Shown: one piece after another, positions 1 to 8,038 of the stretch
Layout of the letters: each line of letters opens with the position of its first letter
Position numbering within the stretch: the first letter of the stretch is position 1
Assembly: GCF_041902845.1 (NCBI RefSeq)
Contig: NZ_CP159486.1
Span: 682,001-746,000 of the forward strand
Length of the DNA stretch: 64,000 nucleotides
Direction of reading: 5' to 3'
Origin: Limibacterium fermenti
GTDB lineage: Bacteria > Bacteroidota > Bacteroidia > Bacteroidales > Dysgonomonadaceae
The notes under the pieces: generated by a model
Databases searched by the model: none
What the model saw: only the letters and a program-made list of their open reading frames with translations
Told to the model about the DNA's origin: nothing
Position numbers and translations under genes: made by a program

Positions 1-971
1 TCGAATAACTTGAACTCATATCCTCCAATCGTCGAGATGCCATAGTCCAACGGTGCGTTTCCTTTTGCGGGATCCCAGCTCTGTCGGGTCATCGCATCCA
101 ATAGATTGTATTTCCGGCTGTAGAACGTAGCTGTCGAGTTCGCTAAATTGGGCGATGCCTTGAAGTTGCCAAACACATTGTTGGGGTTTACACTCGAATT
201 GAATCCTCCCTGCAAGCCGATGGAGAACTGCTCGATAAACTCTTTCGAGACGATGTTTATATTTCCGGCTGTTTGGTCGATATAACTTTCGGGATCATAC
301 GTTTTGCTGATACCGATATTTTGAATGACACTCGTGTCGAAAAGTCCCAAGTCGATATTTTTCTTATCCACGTCATCCGATGGAATAGGCAAGCCGTTCA
401 TTGTGGTCGACAGGTACCGGTCGCCCAACCCTCTCACGTACACGTCGCCGGAAGTCTCGCTGCGCACTACGCCCGTGATTTTGCCGGTGGCCGTTGCCGC
501 ATCCGATACCCCTTGCATGGAGAGTTGTTTCGCTCCCACGCTTTCGCGGATGACGGTTGCGCCTTTCTGGTCCATCAGCAGAATGCGTTCGGATTCTTTT
601 CTGGGGGTGGCGACCACCACCACTTCATCGAGGCCGATATCGTCGGTCTGCATTTCCAAATGGAGGATGGTTTCTTTGCCGTCTTCCACCAATACATTCT
701 CTATGACAAACGAGGTGTATCCTATGTACGTGGCTTTGAGGATGTAATTTCCGGGAGAGATATTCGCTATAACGAACCCCCCATCGAGGTCGGCCGCTGC
801 GCCGTTGGTCGTTCCTTCAATCAGTACCGAAGCGCCGATAAGAGCTTCTTTGGTTTTGGCATCCGTAATCTTTCCTTTTATCGTGCCGTGTTGTGCCAAA
901 ACGGCATTGGATAAACCCAGGAAAAACAAAAAAGTTATCAATAACTTTGATAAAGAGGTCTTATTTATCAC
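1..971 (-). CDS. TonB-dependent receptor, N-terminal part (partial, runs off window start)
   Basis: The reverse strand is open from about 971 to the window edge (about 323 codons). It starts with a hydrophobic leader ending AVLAQ (signal peptide), then a carboxypeptidase-like regulatory domain (GKITDAKTKEALIGASVLI), a TonB-box-like DEVVVVATPR, and a plug domain with VYVRGLGDRYLSTTMNG. This architecture belongs to large Bacteroidota outer-membrane TonB receptors that import bulky ligands; the ligand cannot be told. No ATG lies in frame after the upstream stop, so GTG at 971, just behind GGAG, is the likely start. No SusD partner is visible upstream. The forward ORFs over 273-914 are shadows. 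Family sure, substrate unknown. Confidence 0.85.
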   Translation of the reverse strand, partial: MINKTSLSKLLITFLFFLGLSNAVLAQHGTIKGKITDAKTKEALIGASVLIEGTTNGAAADLDGGFVIANISPGNYILKATYIGYTSFVIENVLVEDGKETILHLEMQTDDIGLDEVVVVATPRKESERILLMDQKGATVIRESVGAKQLSMQGVSDAATATGKITGVVRSETSGDVYVRGLGDRYLSTTMNGLPIPSDDVDKKNIDLGLFDTSVIQNIGISKTYDPESYIDQTAGNINIVSKEFIEQFSIGLQGGFNSSVNPNNVFGNFKASPNLANSTATFYSRKYNLLDAMTRQSWDPAKGNAPLDYGISTIGGYEFKLF

Positions 972-1087
972 AAACTCCAATATTTTTAATTTATATTCAT
1001 TTCGGTTTTCGGCACAAAGGTCTTGTATTTTTGTTACAGACCCGTTACGATGCGGTTACATTTTTGTTAAGTTTTTATTGGAGGGTC

Positions 1088-1269
1088 AGAAACTGTTTAA
1101 ATTTCTTACGAAGTCTATATTTGAAATTCTTCGCCTTCAAAAAGTTTCTTTTTTGTATTCTTCTTCCTTTTATTTGGCTCAAATAGCCCGCTATTATCGT
1201 CAAAACAAGAAAGAATACTCCTAAAAAATAATTCTTTTTGAAGCAGCGAAACAAATTTAAACAGTTTCT
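1088..1269. repeat. 182-bp terminal-inverted-repeat element (MITE-like), copy A
   Basis: A perfect 17-bp inverted repeat (AGAAACTGTTTAAATTT at 1088-1104, its complement at 1253-1269) brackets 182 bp with no convincing ORF. The interior holds AATAGCCCGCTATT near 1188, itself almost palindromic. A second element with the same termini, the same interior palindrome at the same distance from its end, and a reconstructed length of 185 bp lies at 43947-45807, split by an IS110 copy. MITE nature is inference; a structured RNA is an alternative. Confidence 0.7.
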
Positions 1270-1312
1270 AAGTATTTCCTGGTGTATGCTGGTATATAAG
1301 CGTTAAAAGTCG

Positions 1313-1550
1313 TTCTTGAGCGGTCGGCAAGTTGTTCCGATGCCAAAAAAGTGTTTACCGACCCGTCGGCAACCCCTTTTGACCCCTGAAAGAGGCTTGC
1401 CGACCCGTCGGTCATTGATTTTATCCCCAAAAAAGTGTTTACCGACCGGTCGGTAATCGCTTTTTACCCCTAAATAACTTTACCGACCCGTCGGTAATCA
1501 TTTTTTTCGTATGTACACGACTTGCCGACCTGTCGGCAATGCCTGTCGAT
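1313..1550. repeat. Array of near-palindromes at 41-42 bp spacing
   Basis: Five copies of an 18-bp palindrome of the form TTRCCGACCYGTCGGYAA start at 1355, 1397, 1439, 1480 and 1522, with a half-degenerate copy at 1313. The copy at 1439-1456 (TTACCGACCGGTCGGTAA) is perfectly self-complementary. The 24-bp spacers resemble each other (T-run, then CCCC, then an A-run), so the whole 42-bp unit is a degenerate tandem repeat. No cas genes are near and the spacers are not unique, so it is not CRISPR. It lies between a TonB receptor start and the end of asd. Confidence 0.85.
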
Positions 1551-1605
1551 ATATAAAAAGGCCCGGGTATTGATGCGGAGTTGTTGTTCAAGAGTGAAAA
1601 AGGAC

Positions 1606-1634
1606 AAAAAAATGCCGGATCATACCGATCCGGC
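1606..1634 (-). terminator. Rho-independent terminator of asd
   Basis: Inverted repeat GCCGGATC-ataCC-GATCCGGC at 1614-1634, followed on the minus strand by a run of seven T (1606-1612). It lies 66 bp beyond the asd stop codon. Confidence 0.85.
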
Positions 1635-1699
1635 CTATCTGTTTTAGTTTCCCTTTCAAGGGACGCATCACTTTAACCTGTTTGTAAGCGAAAGAAGGG

Positions 1700-2707
1700 C
1701 TATCTTCCTTCCTGCTTCATTAAGTATTCTGCAATCTGCACGGCATTGAGAGCTGCACCCTTCCGTATTTGGTCTGAAACCGTCCAGAAAGTCAACCCTT
1801 TTTCGTTCGTCAGGTCCTTGCGGATGCGCCCTACATATACCGCATCTTTTCCGGCGATATCCAACGGCATCGGGTATTCTTTCTTCGCCGGATTATCGAC
1901 GACGATAACTCCTTCGGCGCGGCTAAATGCTTCGCGCGCCTCTTCTATCGACAAGGGCCTTTCGGTTTCGATCCATGTCGCCTCGGAATGGGCGCGCATC
2001 ACGGGCACCCGGACGCACGTGGCGCTCACTTCGATGTCGGAATGCATGATCTTGCGCGTTTCGTTGTACATTTTCATCTCTTCCTTCGTGTATCCGTTGT
2101 CGGTAAACACATCGACCTGAGGGATCAGGTTGAATGCCAATTGATAGGCGAATTTATCGATGGTCGGCGGCTCGTTGTTAACGAGTTGGCGGTGCTGGTC
2201 TTCCAGTTCCCGCATGGCCGATGCGCCGGCGCCCGATGCGGATTGGTAGGTGGATACATGCACTTTTTTGATATGGGTGATATCTTCGATGGCTTTTAAG
2301 GCCACGACCATTTGAATGGTGGTGCAATTGGGGTTTGCGATAATGCCGCGCGGGCGCTTCAGTGCATCTTCGGGATTGACTTCCGGTACGACCAACGGAA
2401 CATCCTTATCCATGCGGAAAGCGCTCGAGTTATCGATCATGATGGCCCCGTGCCGTGTAATGGTTTCGGCAAACGCTTGCGAAGTACCTCCCCCGGCCGA
2501 AACAAAGGCGATGTCGATGCCTTTGAAATCATCGCCGTGTACCAGTTCTTTTACCTTTATCGATTTGTTTTTGAATGGATAAGAAGTCCCCGCACTGCGC
2601 GAAGAACCGAACAATACCAGTTCATCTACCGGAAAGTTTCTTTCATCCAATAAGCGAAGTAATTCTTGTCCTACAGCTCCGCTTGCTCCAACAATGGCTA
2701 TATTCAT
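1700..2707 (-). CDS. asd: Aspartate-semialdehyde dehydrogenase
   Basis: The enzyme reduces aspartyl phosphate to aspartate semialdehyde with NADPH in the lysine/threonine/methionine and diaminopimelate pathway, in the cytosol. The 335-aa product has the family's usual length. It shows the N-terminal nucleotide-binding loop GASGAVGQELL (residues 7-17), the catalytic cysteine in NPNCTT (Cys128), SGAGASAMRELEDQ and the later substrate-binding segment VMRAHSEATW. It is monocistronic, with a TATCTTTG -7 box at 2778-2785 and its own terminator at 1606-1634. Very sure. Confidence 0.97.
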   Translation of the reverse strand: MNIAIVGASGAVGQELLRLLDERNFPVDELVLFGSSRSAGTSYPFKNKSIKVKELVHGDDFKGIDIAFVSAGGGTSQAFAETITRHGAIMIDNSSAFRMDKDVPLVVPEVNPEDALKRPRGIIANPNCTTIQMVVALKAIEDITHIKKVHVSTYQSASGAGASAMRELEDQHRQLVNNEPPTIDKFAYQLAFNLIPQVDVFTDNGYTKEEMKMYNETRKIMHSDIEVSATCVRVPVMRAHSEATWIETERPLSIEEAREAFSRAEGVIVVDNPAKKEYPMPLDIAGKDAVYVGRIRKDLTNEKGLTFWTVSDQIRKGAALNAVQIAEYLMKQEGR

Positions 2708-2777
2708 CTTGAAAAAAATTATCGTTAAACAGTTAATTGAGATTTTGTCACAGGCGCCGTTAGCAGCCGATTGGCGG

Positions 2778-2785
2778 CAAAGATA
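2778..2785 (-). promoter_or_regulatory. Predicted -7 box for asd
   Basis: TATCTTTG on the minus strand matches the Bacteroidota -7 consensus TAnnTTTG. It would give a leader of about 65 nt. No clear -33 TTTG was seen. Confidence 0.5.
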
Positions 2786-2793
2786 TGAAAAAA

Positions 2794-3108
2794 TTACCGT
2801 ACGGCGACTTTTTTGACGAGTTTACCCGCCTTAATAATATAATAACCGCGCGGCAGGTCGACGGCATACTCGTTGGTTCCGGATTTGATGCGTTGACTGT
2901 ATATTTTCACCCCCATAATGTTATAGACTTCCAATACATCGTCCGAGGGGAGATTTTCTATCACGATGCGGTTTTGTGCAAGGGTCAGTTTGGGCGATTG
3001 CCGCGCATCTTCCGTGGCAAAGCGCACCGAGTCTTGCGGCAAAGATTGCGCAAACCCCGGCAGCACAAACAGGCATATCCCTAAAACCGTTATGTAGAAA
3101 CCTTTCAT
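2794..3108 (-). CDS. Small secreted protein made almost only of a T9SS-type C-terminal sorting domain
   Basis: The 104-aa product has a signal peptide (MKGFYITVLGICLFVLPGFA, then QS) and a short linker. Its last 55 residues or so (VLEVYNIMGVKIYSQ, then PRGYYIIKAGKLVKKVAVR) resemble the type IX secretion sorting domain normally found at the end of long cargo proteins. There is no cargo module. It has its own TACTTTTG box at 3128-3135, only 20 bp before the start, so it is not just a trimmed end of the upstream rnz operon. It could be a decayed remnant, a decoy substrate or a small surface protein. Domain call is by pattern only. Confidence 0.6.
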   Translation of the reverse strand: MKGFYITVLGICLFVLPGFAQSLPQDSVRFATEDARQSPKLTLAQNRIVIENLPSDDVLEVYNIMGVKIYSQRIKSGTNEYAVDLPRGYYIIKAGKLVKKVAVR

Positions 3109-3127
3109 ATAAAATAGGATAATAGTG

Positions 3128-3135
3128 CAAAAGTA
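3128..3135 (-). promoter_or_regulatory. Predicted -7 box for the sorting-domain protein
   Basis: TACTTTTG on the minus strand, 20 bp upstream of the ATG at 3108. Confidence 0.5.
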
Positions 3136-3208
3136 TAAAAAATATAGATTCCGCCGCCCCTTTTACCTTAAAATTATTGTGCCCGGGGATATTGCTTGAA
3201 GCGAAGGG

Positions 3209-4123
3209 CTATAGTTCTATGACTTTGCCCTCGTTGGCCAATTCGGTGTCGGGAAATACCACCATCGCCTCTTTCAGCAGTTGGTCCAATTCGTTGTACC
3301 GAGAAGAGAAATGGCCGATAACTAATTTCTTTACGTTTGCCGCACGGGCTATTTCGGCTGCCTCGCGCGCCGTGGAGTGGAATGTTTGCTTGGCGCGTGC
3401 CAGCTCTGTTTCGGCAAAAGTGGCCTCATGATACAATACGTCTGCGTTCTCGATATAAGGGATTATTTCGGGGAAATACGCCGTGTCGGAACAATAGGCA
3501 TACTTTCGCGGCGGCGCGGCGGGATAGGTGAGCGAGCGATTCGCGATGACCGTTCCGTCGGCCGTTACAAAATCTTCTCCGGCTTTTATGGACGAAAGGT
3601 TGTGGAGAGGAATTTGGTAAAAATCGATCCTCTCCCGGATGATATGCCTCTGGCCTTCTTTCTCTTCAAACAGGAATCCGCAGGTCGCGATGCGATGATT
3701 CAGCGGAAAGGAATGCACCCGCATCGATTTGTTCTCCATGATCACCTGATGGTTGTACGGATCGAGTGGATGCAGGTTTATCCGGAAAGGGAAATGCTGT
3801 CCGAAGTAATTTATCAGGAGGTCGATGAACTTTTGCAGATCTTGATGCCCGTAAATCGTCAGATCGCCCGTCCTGCCGAGCAGACTGAGGGTGGACAGCA
3901 GTCCCGGAAGGCCGAAAATATGGTCGCCGTGCAGATGCGAAATAAAGATGCTATGCAGTTTGCCGATGCGCGATTTGAATTTGCGCATTTGCAACTGCGT
4001 CCCTTCGCCGCAATCGATCATGAACAGCTTTTCGTTCATATTGACTAACTGTGACGAGGGGTTGTGCAACGTGGTCGGAAGGGCCGACCCGCACCCTAAT
4101 ATGGTAATATCGAACCGATTCAT
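3209..4123 (-). CDS. rnz: Ribonuclease Z (tRNA 3'-end endonuclease)
   Basis: This metallo-beta-lactamase-fold enzyme removes 3' trailers from tRNA precursors. The 304-aa length is normal. It shows the zinc motif SHLHGDH (His63, His65, Asp67, His68), the N-terminal GCGSALPT, the YCSDT strand and a late IGHFSSRY histidine motif, all typical of RNase Z rather than generic hydrolases. It is the last gene of a minus-strand operon and starts one base after the queE stop. Very sure. Confidence 0.95.
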   Translation of the reverse strand: MNRFDITILGCGSALPTTLHNPSSQLVNMNEKLFMIDCGEGTQLQMRKFKSRIGKLHSIFISHLHGDHIFGLPGLLSTLSLLGRTGDLTIYGHQDLQKFIDLLINYFGQHFPFRINLHPLDPYNHQVIMENKSMRVHSFPLNHRIATCGFLFEEKEGQRHIIRERIDFYQIPLHNLSSIKAGEDFVTADGTVIANRSLTYPAAPPRKYAYCSDTAYFPEIIPYIENADVLYHEATFAETELARAKQTFHSTAREAAEIARAANVKKLVIGHFSSRYNELDQLLKEAMVVFPDTELANEGKVIEL

Positions 4124-4124
4124 T

Positions 4125-4706
4125 TTATGGAATACCGATTAGTTTATGGATTTGCAGGCTTAGGCTCCATATTGGATTCTCCTTTATGAGCGAAACGCAA
4201 TAGGCTACATTTTCTTCTATCACGTGTTGCCCGTCGAAAATAGGGCTTAAAAAGTATCGTTTAGCCACCGGAAGAATCGATATATCCGGCAGCGGATCAC
4301 CTTTTTGCATGGGAAAACGCAATTCGTCCGCTTGGGGAATAATGGTTTTCACCCGTTCGAAATGCAGCTTGGGGCTACACGTAATATAATCGATACCGGC
4401 GGGGATCCTTCGCGTACCATTGGTCTCGATGGCTTGCCGGTAGCCTTTCTCCTTGAAAAAAGCGACTTTTTCGTCGGTCAGTTGCAGGGTAGGTTCGCCG
4501 CCCGTCCACACGATCCACTTCGCCGCAAAAGGACGTATATGCGCTGCAATCTCGTCCAACGACATTTTCGTTCCCGTTTCGAAATCGGTATCGCAAAACG
4601 AGCACGCCAGATTGCATTTGGTGAGGCGGATAAAGATCGACGCTTCGCCCGCTCGTCCGCCTTCGCCTTGCAGCGAATAAAACAGTTCGTTAACGGTCAG
4701 GTTCAT
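4125..4706 (-). CDS. queE: 7-carboxy-7-deazaguanine synthase (radical SAM)
   Basis: QueE converts 6-carboxytetrahydropterin to 7-carboxy-7-deazaguanine in the queuosine/preQ0 pathway. The iron-sulfur motif CNLACSFC is present (CX3CX2C, Cys31/35/38 from the chosen start), with YSLQGEG before it and the SAM-binding WTGGEPTLQ after it. An upstream ATG at 4733 would add nine residues (MKRLRLRLS) outside the family pattern; the ATG at 4706, giving MNLTVNELFYSLQGEG, fits better and overlaps queD by 17 bp. Neighbour queD makes its substrate. queC is not in the window. Confidence 0.94.
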   Translation of the reverse strand: MNLTVNELFYSLQGEGGRAGEASIFIRLTKCNLACSFCDTDFETGTKMSLDEIAAHIRPFAAKWIVWTGGEPTLQLTDEKVAFFKEKGYRQAIETNGTRRIPAGIDYITCSPKLHFERVKTIIPQADELRFPMQKGDPLPDISILPVAKRYFLSPIFDGQHVIEENVAYCVSLIKENPIWSLSLQIHKLIGIP

Positions 4707-5052
4707 AGATAGCCGAAGTCTTAGGCGTTTCACTTACTTCCACCGCATACAGTTCGGGGAACATCGGTTTAAACACCTCGTACAACAAGCGGGCGAGGTT
4801 CTCCGCCGTCGAATTCAGCGGCGCCATGATGTCGTTCAGGTTCCGGTGATCCAGATGTTCGTCGATATAACTTTTAACGGGTTTCAGGTCGTTATAATCG
4901 CGAACGAACCCGTTTTCGCTTAATTTTTCAGAACGTAAGTGTATTCTGACCACGTAATTATGCCCGTGCAAACGCGAGCAGGGATGGTCGTCGGGCAACC
5001 CCTTCAACTGATGCGCAGCCGAAAACGAAAACTCTTTACTTATTTTATACAT
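4690..5052 (-). CDS. queD: 6-carboxy-5,6,7,8-tetrahydropterin synthase
   Basis: QueD turns dihydroneopterin triphosphate into 6-carboxytetrahydropterin, the step before QueE. The 120-aa protein carries the zinc histidines His14 (SAAHQL), His29 and His31 (SRLHGHNY), catalytic Cys25, DYNDLKP, a conserved LDHRNLND and STAENLA. Its length is normal. Its end overlaps the queE start, consistent with coupled translation. Very sure. Confidence 0.95.
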   Translation of the reverse strand: MYKISKEFSFSAAHQLKGLPDDHPCSRLHGHNYVVRIHLRSEKLSENGFVRDYNDLKPVKSYIDEHLDHRNLNDIMAPLNSTAENLARLLYEVFKPMFPELYAVEVSETPKTSAIYEPDR

Positions 5053-5081
5053 AGCCGGAATTGTTTTTATTTAATAAGGCT

Positions 5082-6215
5082 TCAGGGGGCCTGAATGTTC
5101 AATTGCAGATGACTCCGCAACGGATAATGGTCGGAATATGTCACTTTATCGACCTTCGTCCGATAGGCCTTTATATCTTTGCTGTGCAAAATATAATCGA
5201 TGCGGAAAAGAAAGAAATCTTCGTGATAGGTAATGCCCGGGCCGAAGCCGGTCGACGCGTAGGCGTCTTCCAATCCCTTTTTCATTTGACTGTAAGCATA
5301 AGAGATGGGCGTATCGTTGAAGTCTCCGCAAACGATCGTACCTTTTGTTTTCTGTGTCGCGATGTAGTTCTTCACTTTCTGCACCTGTCCTACACGTTGG
5401 CGGTAGGCGGCGCCCAGCCTTGAGCGGATGTTGGTCGTTACTTCCTCGAGTTTCACCGAGTCGCTGTTTTGAAGAAAATCGCTGTAAAGCTTTTTGTCTT
5501 CGGCTCGGATGCTGTTCGATTCCAGATGCACATTGGCAACCGTATATTTTTGCCCTTCGATGTCGATGGTATACACGACCGCCCCGTTGAAAGACGATTC
5601 GAAATGCACTTCATGCGCATTCTCGATAGGAAATTTCGAGAAGCAAGCCAATCCGTACAAGTGGTATTTTCCGGACGATTCCAATCCGGTGACCGACCGG
5701 TAGGGATATTTATTGAGAATACGGTTGACGTCTTGTTGCGAAATAATCGATTGCCCCGTCTTACTCACCAGATACTCTTGCAGGCATACGATATCGGCGT
5801 CGGTAGCGGCGATATAATCCAGAATAGGATGTTCGTTCGTCTTCTTATCCCGTTCCCCGGGAAAACCTTCCACGTTATACGTCAATATTTTAATGGCGTC
5901 TTTGGGAGCGGAAGGTGGAAAGAGATGCATCGGGAAAAAAGTGGCGAATGGCTGGTAGCAAAGAACGAGCGATACGATACCGATCAGCACGAATTTCCAT
6001 TTCGAAAATACGATCCAGAAAATCACATACGCGATATTGACCAATAATATGCCGCCAAACGCGATACCGATATAGGAGAAGAAATTGGTTTTGAGCGGCG
6101 AGACTCTCCACGAAAGTAAGGAGCAAAAAAGAAGCAGCATCGCTACGATATGGGTAGCGAAAATAATCCATTTCAAGCTCCCGAAGAAGCGGATTTTCTT
6201 ATTTTTTGCTGGCAT
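5082..6215 (-). CDS. Membrane-anchored endonuclease/exonuclease/phosphatase-family protein
   Basis: The 377-aa product has about three hydrophobic segments in its first 100 residues, then an EEP domain: LTYNVEGFPG, the metal-binding CLQEYL, CGDFNDTP and the late SDHYPL. EEP proteins cleave phosphodiester or phosphomonoester bonds in nucleic acids, lipids or inositol phosphates. The membrane anchor suggests an extracytoplasmic catalytic domain, but the substrate is unknown. The start overlaps the upstream rhomboid gene by 17 bp and queD follows after 29 bp, so it is co-transcribed with both. Family sure, role open. Confidence 0.85.
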   Translation of the reverse strand: MPAKNKKIRFFGSLKWIIFATHIVAMLLLFCSLLSWRVSPLKTNFFSYIGIAFGGILLVNIAYVIFWIVFSKWKFVLIGIVSLVLCYQPFATFFPMHLFPPSAPKDAIKILTYNVEGFPGERDKKTNEHPILDYIAATDADIVCLQEYLVSKTGQSIISQQDVNRILNKYPYRSVTGLESSGKYHLYGLACFSKFPIENAHEVHFESSFNGAVVYTIDIEGQKYTVANVHLESNSIRAEDKKLYSDFLQNSDSVKLEEVTTNIRSRLGAAYRQRVGQVQKVKNYIATQKTKGTIVCGDFNDTPISYAYSQMKKGLEDAYASTGFGPGITYHEDFFLFRIDYILHSKDIKAYRTKVDKVTYSDHYPLRSHLQLNIQAP

Positions 6216-7086
6216 CGAACAATTTCTTTTTTTCGTTTTCCGATAAACTACCGTATCCGGAATGCTTCAGCTTGTCTAAAATAACGTCGATCTCCTCCTG
6301 TTCAGTCTGTTTCCGGCGATTATATTCCCGGTCGCTTTCATGACGCGTATAGTTGACTTTCAACTTCGTCTTTTTCTTCCGGGGCTTCAATAAATTCACA
6401 AAAGCATCTATCAGTTTGCCGGCCCATCCGGTAATATCGCTTCCTTTCTTATACTGTACGGCAAAGAGATAGCCCAGAAGAGCTCCCCCGATGTGGGCGA
6501 TGTGGCCTCCGGGATTAGCCGCGTCGCCCAGCGAAAGAAAATCGAGAAGGAACGCGAAGATGGCTATATAGACTATCTTGATGCGTCCGAGGAATAACAG
6601 GTTCAGTTGCACGTCGGGGCGATAGAACGCCGCCGCCATCACGATAGCCATTACCGCCGCCGAAGCGCCGATCATCCATCCCGGGCCCATATTCACGTAA
6701 TAAGGCAGGGTATTGAACGCCGCCACATATAATAAGGCGCCGGCCAATCCGCCCAACACATAAAGGCTCCCCAACGTGCGCCCCGAAAAGTATTGCAGGA
6801 AAATCTTTCCGAACCAATACAACCAAAGCATATTAAAAAGCAGATGCAGGAACCCTTCATGTACGAACATGTACGTAATAGGCGTCCAAAACAAAAACAG
6901 CAATTCGCCAATGTCCGACGGGACTCCCAAATACGTGATCAAGCCTTCCGAGTGCACATTGAACAAGGTGAAAACCACATGGATGACCTTGATAAAAAGG
7001 AATACCAGCACATTGATGAAAATGAGTTTCGTCATCACATCGCCGGTTTTGTACTTATATTTTAATTGTTCAATAAAATCCGCCAT
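6199..7086 (-). CDS. Rhomboid family intramembrane serine protease with charged C-terminal tail
   Basis: Polytopic 295-aa protein. The catalytic serine motif GASAAV (Ser142) and histidine in GHIAHIGG (His198) are in separate membrane segments, and the L1-loop region HEGFLHLLFNMLWL is present. After the six-helix core comes a soluble Lys/Arg/Glu-rich tail of about 75 residues (KPRKKKTKLK, then NEKKKLFDASKK) that the adjacent paralogue lacks. Rhomboids cut membrane proteins within or near transmembrane segments. It overlaps the preceding rhomboid gene and the following EEP gene by 17 bp each, a tightly coupled trio. Confidence 0.92.
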   Translation of the reverse strand: MADFIEQLKYKYKTGDVMTKLIFINVLVFLFIKVIHVVFTLFNVHSEGLITYLGVPSDIGELLFLFWTPITYMFVHEGFLHLLFNMLWLYWFGKIFLQYFSGRTLGSLYVLGGLAGALLYVAAFNTLPYYVNMGPGWMIGASAAVMAIVMAAAFYRPDVQLNLLFLGRIKIVYIAIFAFLLDFLSLGDAANPGGHIAHIGGALLGYLFAVQYKKGSDITGWAGKLIDAFVNLLKPRKKKTKLKVNYTRHESDREYNRRKQTEQEEIDVILDKLKHSGYGSLSENEKKKLFDASKK

Positions 7087-7831
7087 GTAATTTGTCTTTT
7101 TTTCTCCAATACAATATCATAAATATTCCGAAGAGCATTCCCCCCAAGTGGGCAAAGTGCGCGACATTGTCGCCCGAAAAGTTGCCGACGCCGAAAAACA
7201 GTTCGAATACCCCGTAACCGATAACAAACCATTTCGCCTTGATGGGAAAAGGAAAAGGGATAATGAATAGTTCGGCATTCGGGAATAACATTCCGAAGGC
7301 AAGAAGGATGCCGAAAACGCCTCCCGATGCACCGATGGTAACCGTGTTGAGCAATATATTAAATCCCCCTTGTACCGGGTCGGTATAATTCATATTTTGC
7401 TGCAATAAATCAAAGCCGTGGTGATAGACCTCACTGAGTGCCGCGGCGTCCATGCCGCTTTTGATGGCCTGCAAACGGATATACACCACTAACATTTGAA
7501 TGAGCGCCGCCCCGATGCCGGTGACAAAATAATAGGTGAGAAACCGCTTTTGTCCCCAAGCCTGTTCGAGCGTTCTGCCGAACATAAATACGGCGAACAT
7601 GTTCGAGAAGACATGCATAAAGGAACTCGGGTCATGCAGGAACATATACGTAACCAGTTGATAGATGCGAAACCCTTCCGATCCGACATAATACAGTCCG
7701 AATGTTTTTGTCAAATCTGTCCCGCTCCGTAACAAAACAACCTGCGCCAACCATATCAGCACATTAATAATAATCAGATTCATTGTTACAGGAGGTACGA
7801 TTCCTGCAAAACTGTTTTTATAATTATTCAT
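7070..7831 (-). CDS. Rhomboid family intramembrane serine protease
   Basis: First gene of the rhomboid-rhomboid-EEP-queD-queE-rnz operon. Catalytic serine is in GASGGVFG (Ser169 from this start), histidine in HFAHLGG (His228), with HVFSNMFAVFMFGRTLE as the L1-loop region. The frame extends upstream to 7927, but a TATTTTTG -7 box at 7857-7864 lies inside that extension. The ATG at 7831 (MNNYKNSFAGIVPP) is therefore preferred, giving 253 aa and a leader of about 20 nt. The ~30-residue insert after the third helix is unusual. Confidence 0.92.
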   Translation of the reverse strand: MNNYKNSFAGIVPPVTMNLIIINVLIWLAQVVLLRSGTDLTKTFGLYYVGSEGFRIYQLVTYMFLHDPSSFMHVFSNMFAVFMFGRTLEQAWGQKRFLTYYFVTGIGAALIQMLVVYIRLQAIKSGMDAAALSEVYHHGFDLLQQNMNYTDPVQGGFNILLNTVTIGASGGVFGILLAFGMLFPNAELFIIPFPFPIKAKWFVIGYGVFELFFGVGNFSGDNVAHFAHLGGMLFGIFMILYWRKKDKLHGGFY

Positions 7832-7856
7832 TTTATTTTTTGTTCCTGATGAGCCA

Positions 7857-7864
7857 CAAAAATA
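7857..7864 (-). promoter_or_regulatory. Predicted -7 box for the rhomboid/que/rnz operon
   Basis: TATTTTTG on the minus strand, 26 bp before the preferred ATG at 7831. It supports the shorter start of the first rhomboid. Confidence 0.5.
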
Positions 7865-7946
7865 CGTATTATTTCCATTGAATAGGGGTTTTTGAGGCAA
7901 TAATTGGGGTTTTTTTAATGAAATCAAATACTTTTTTAACTATTTC

Positions 7947-7977
7947 TTGATTATTACTAATTTATGCTTTATATTTG
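7947..7977 (+). promoter_or_regulatory. Predicted promoter of the HU gene
   Basis: TTG at 7947-7949 and TATATTTG at 7970-7977 are 20 bp apart, as in the Bacteroidota -33/-7 promoter. The leader would be about 55 nt. Confidence 0.55.
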
Positions 7978-8038
7978 GTGCGGAAAAAGGCTCATGCCTT
8001 GACTTAATGTATGTTTAATTTTTATATTTACGTTTTTT

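Noticed and set aside
273..914. Forward ORF of 213 codons
   Set aside because: Antisense to a TonB receptor with signal peptide, carboxypeptidase-like domain and plug on the minus strand.
1313..1550. Regular 18-bp repeats with 24-bp spacers as a CRISPR array
   Set aside because: Repeats are palindromic and variable, spacers are similar to each other, and no cas gene is in the window.
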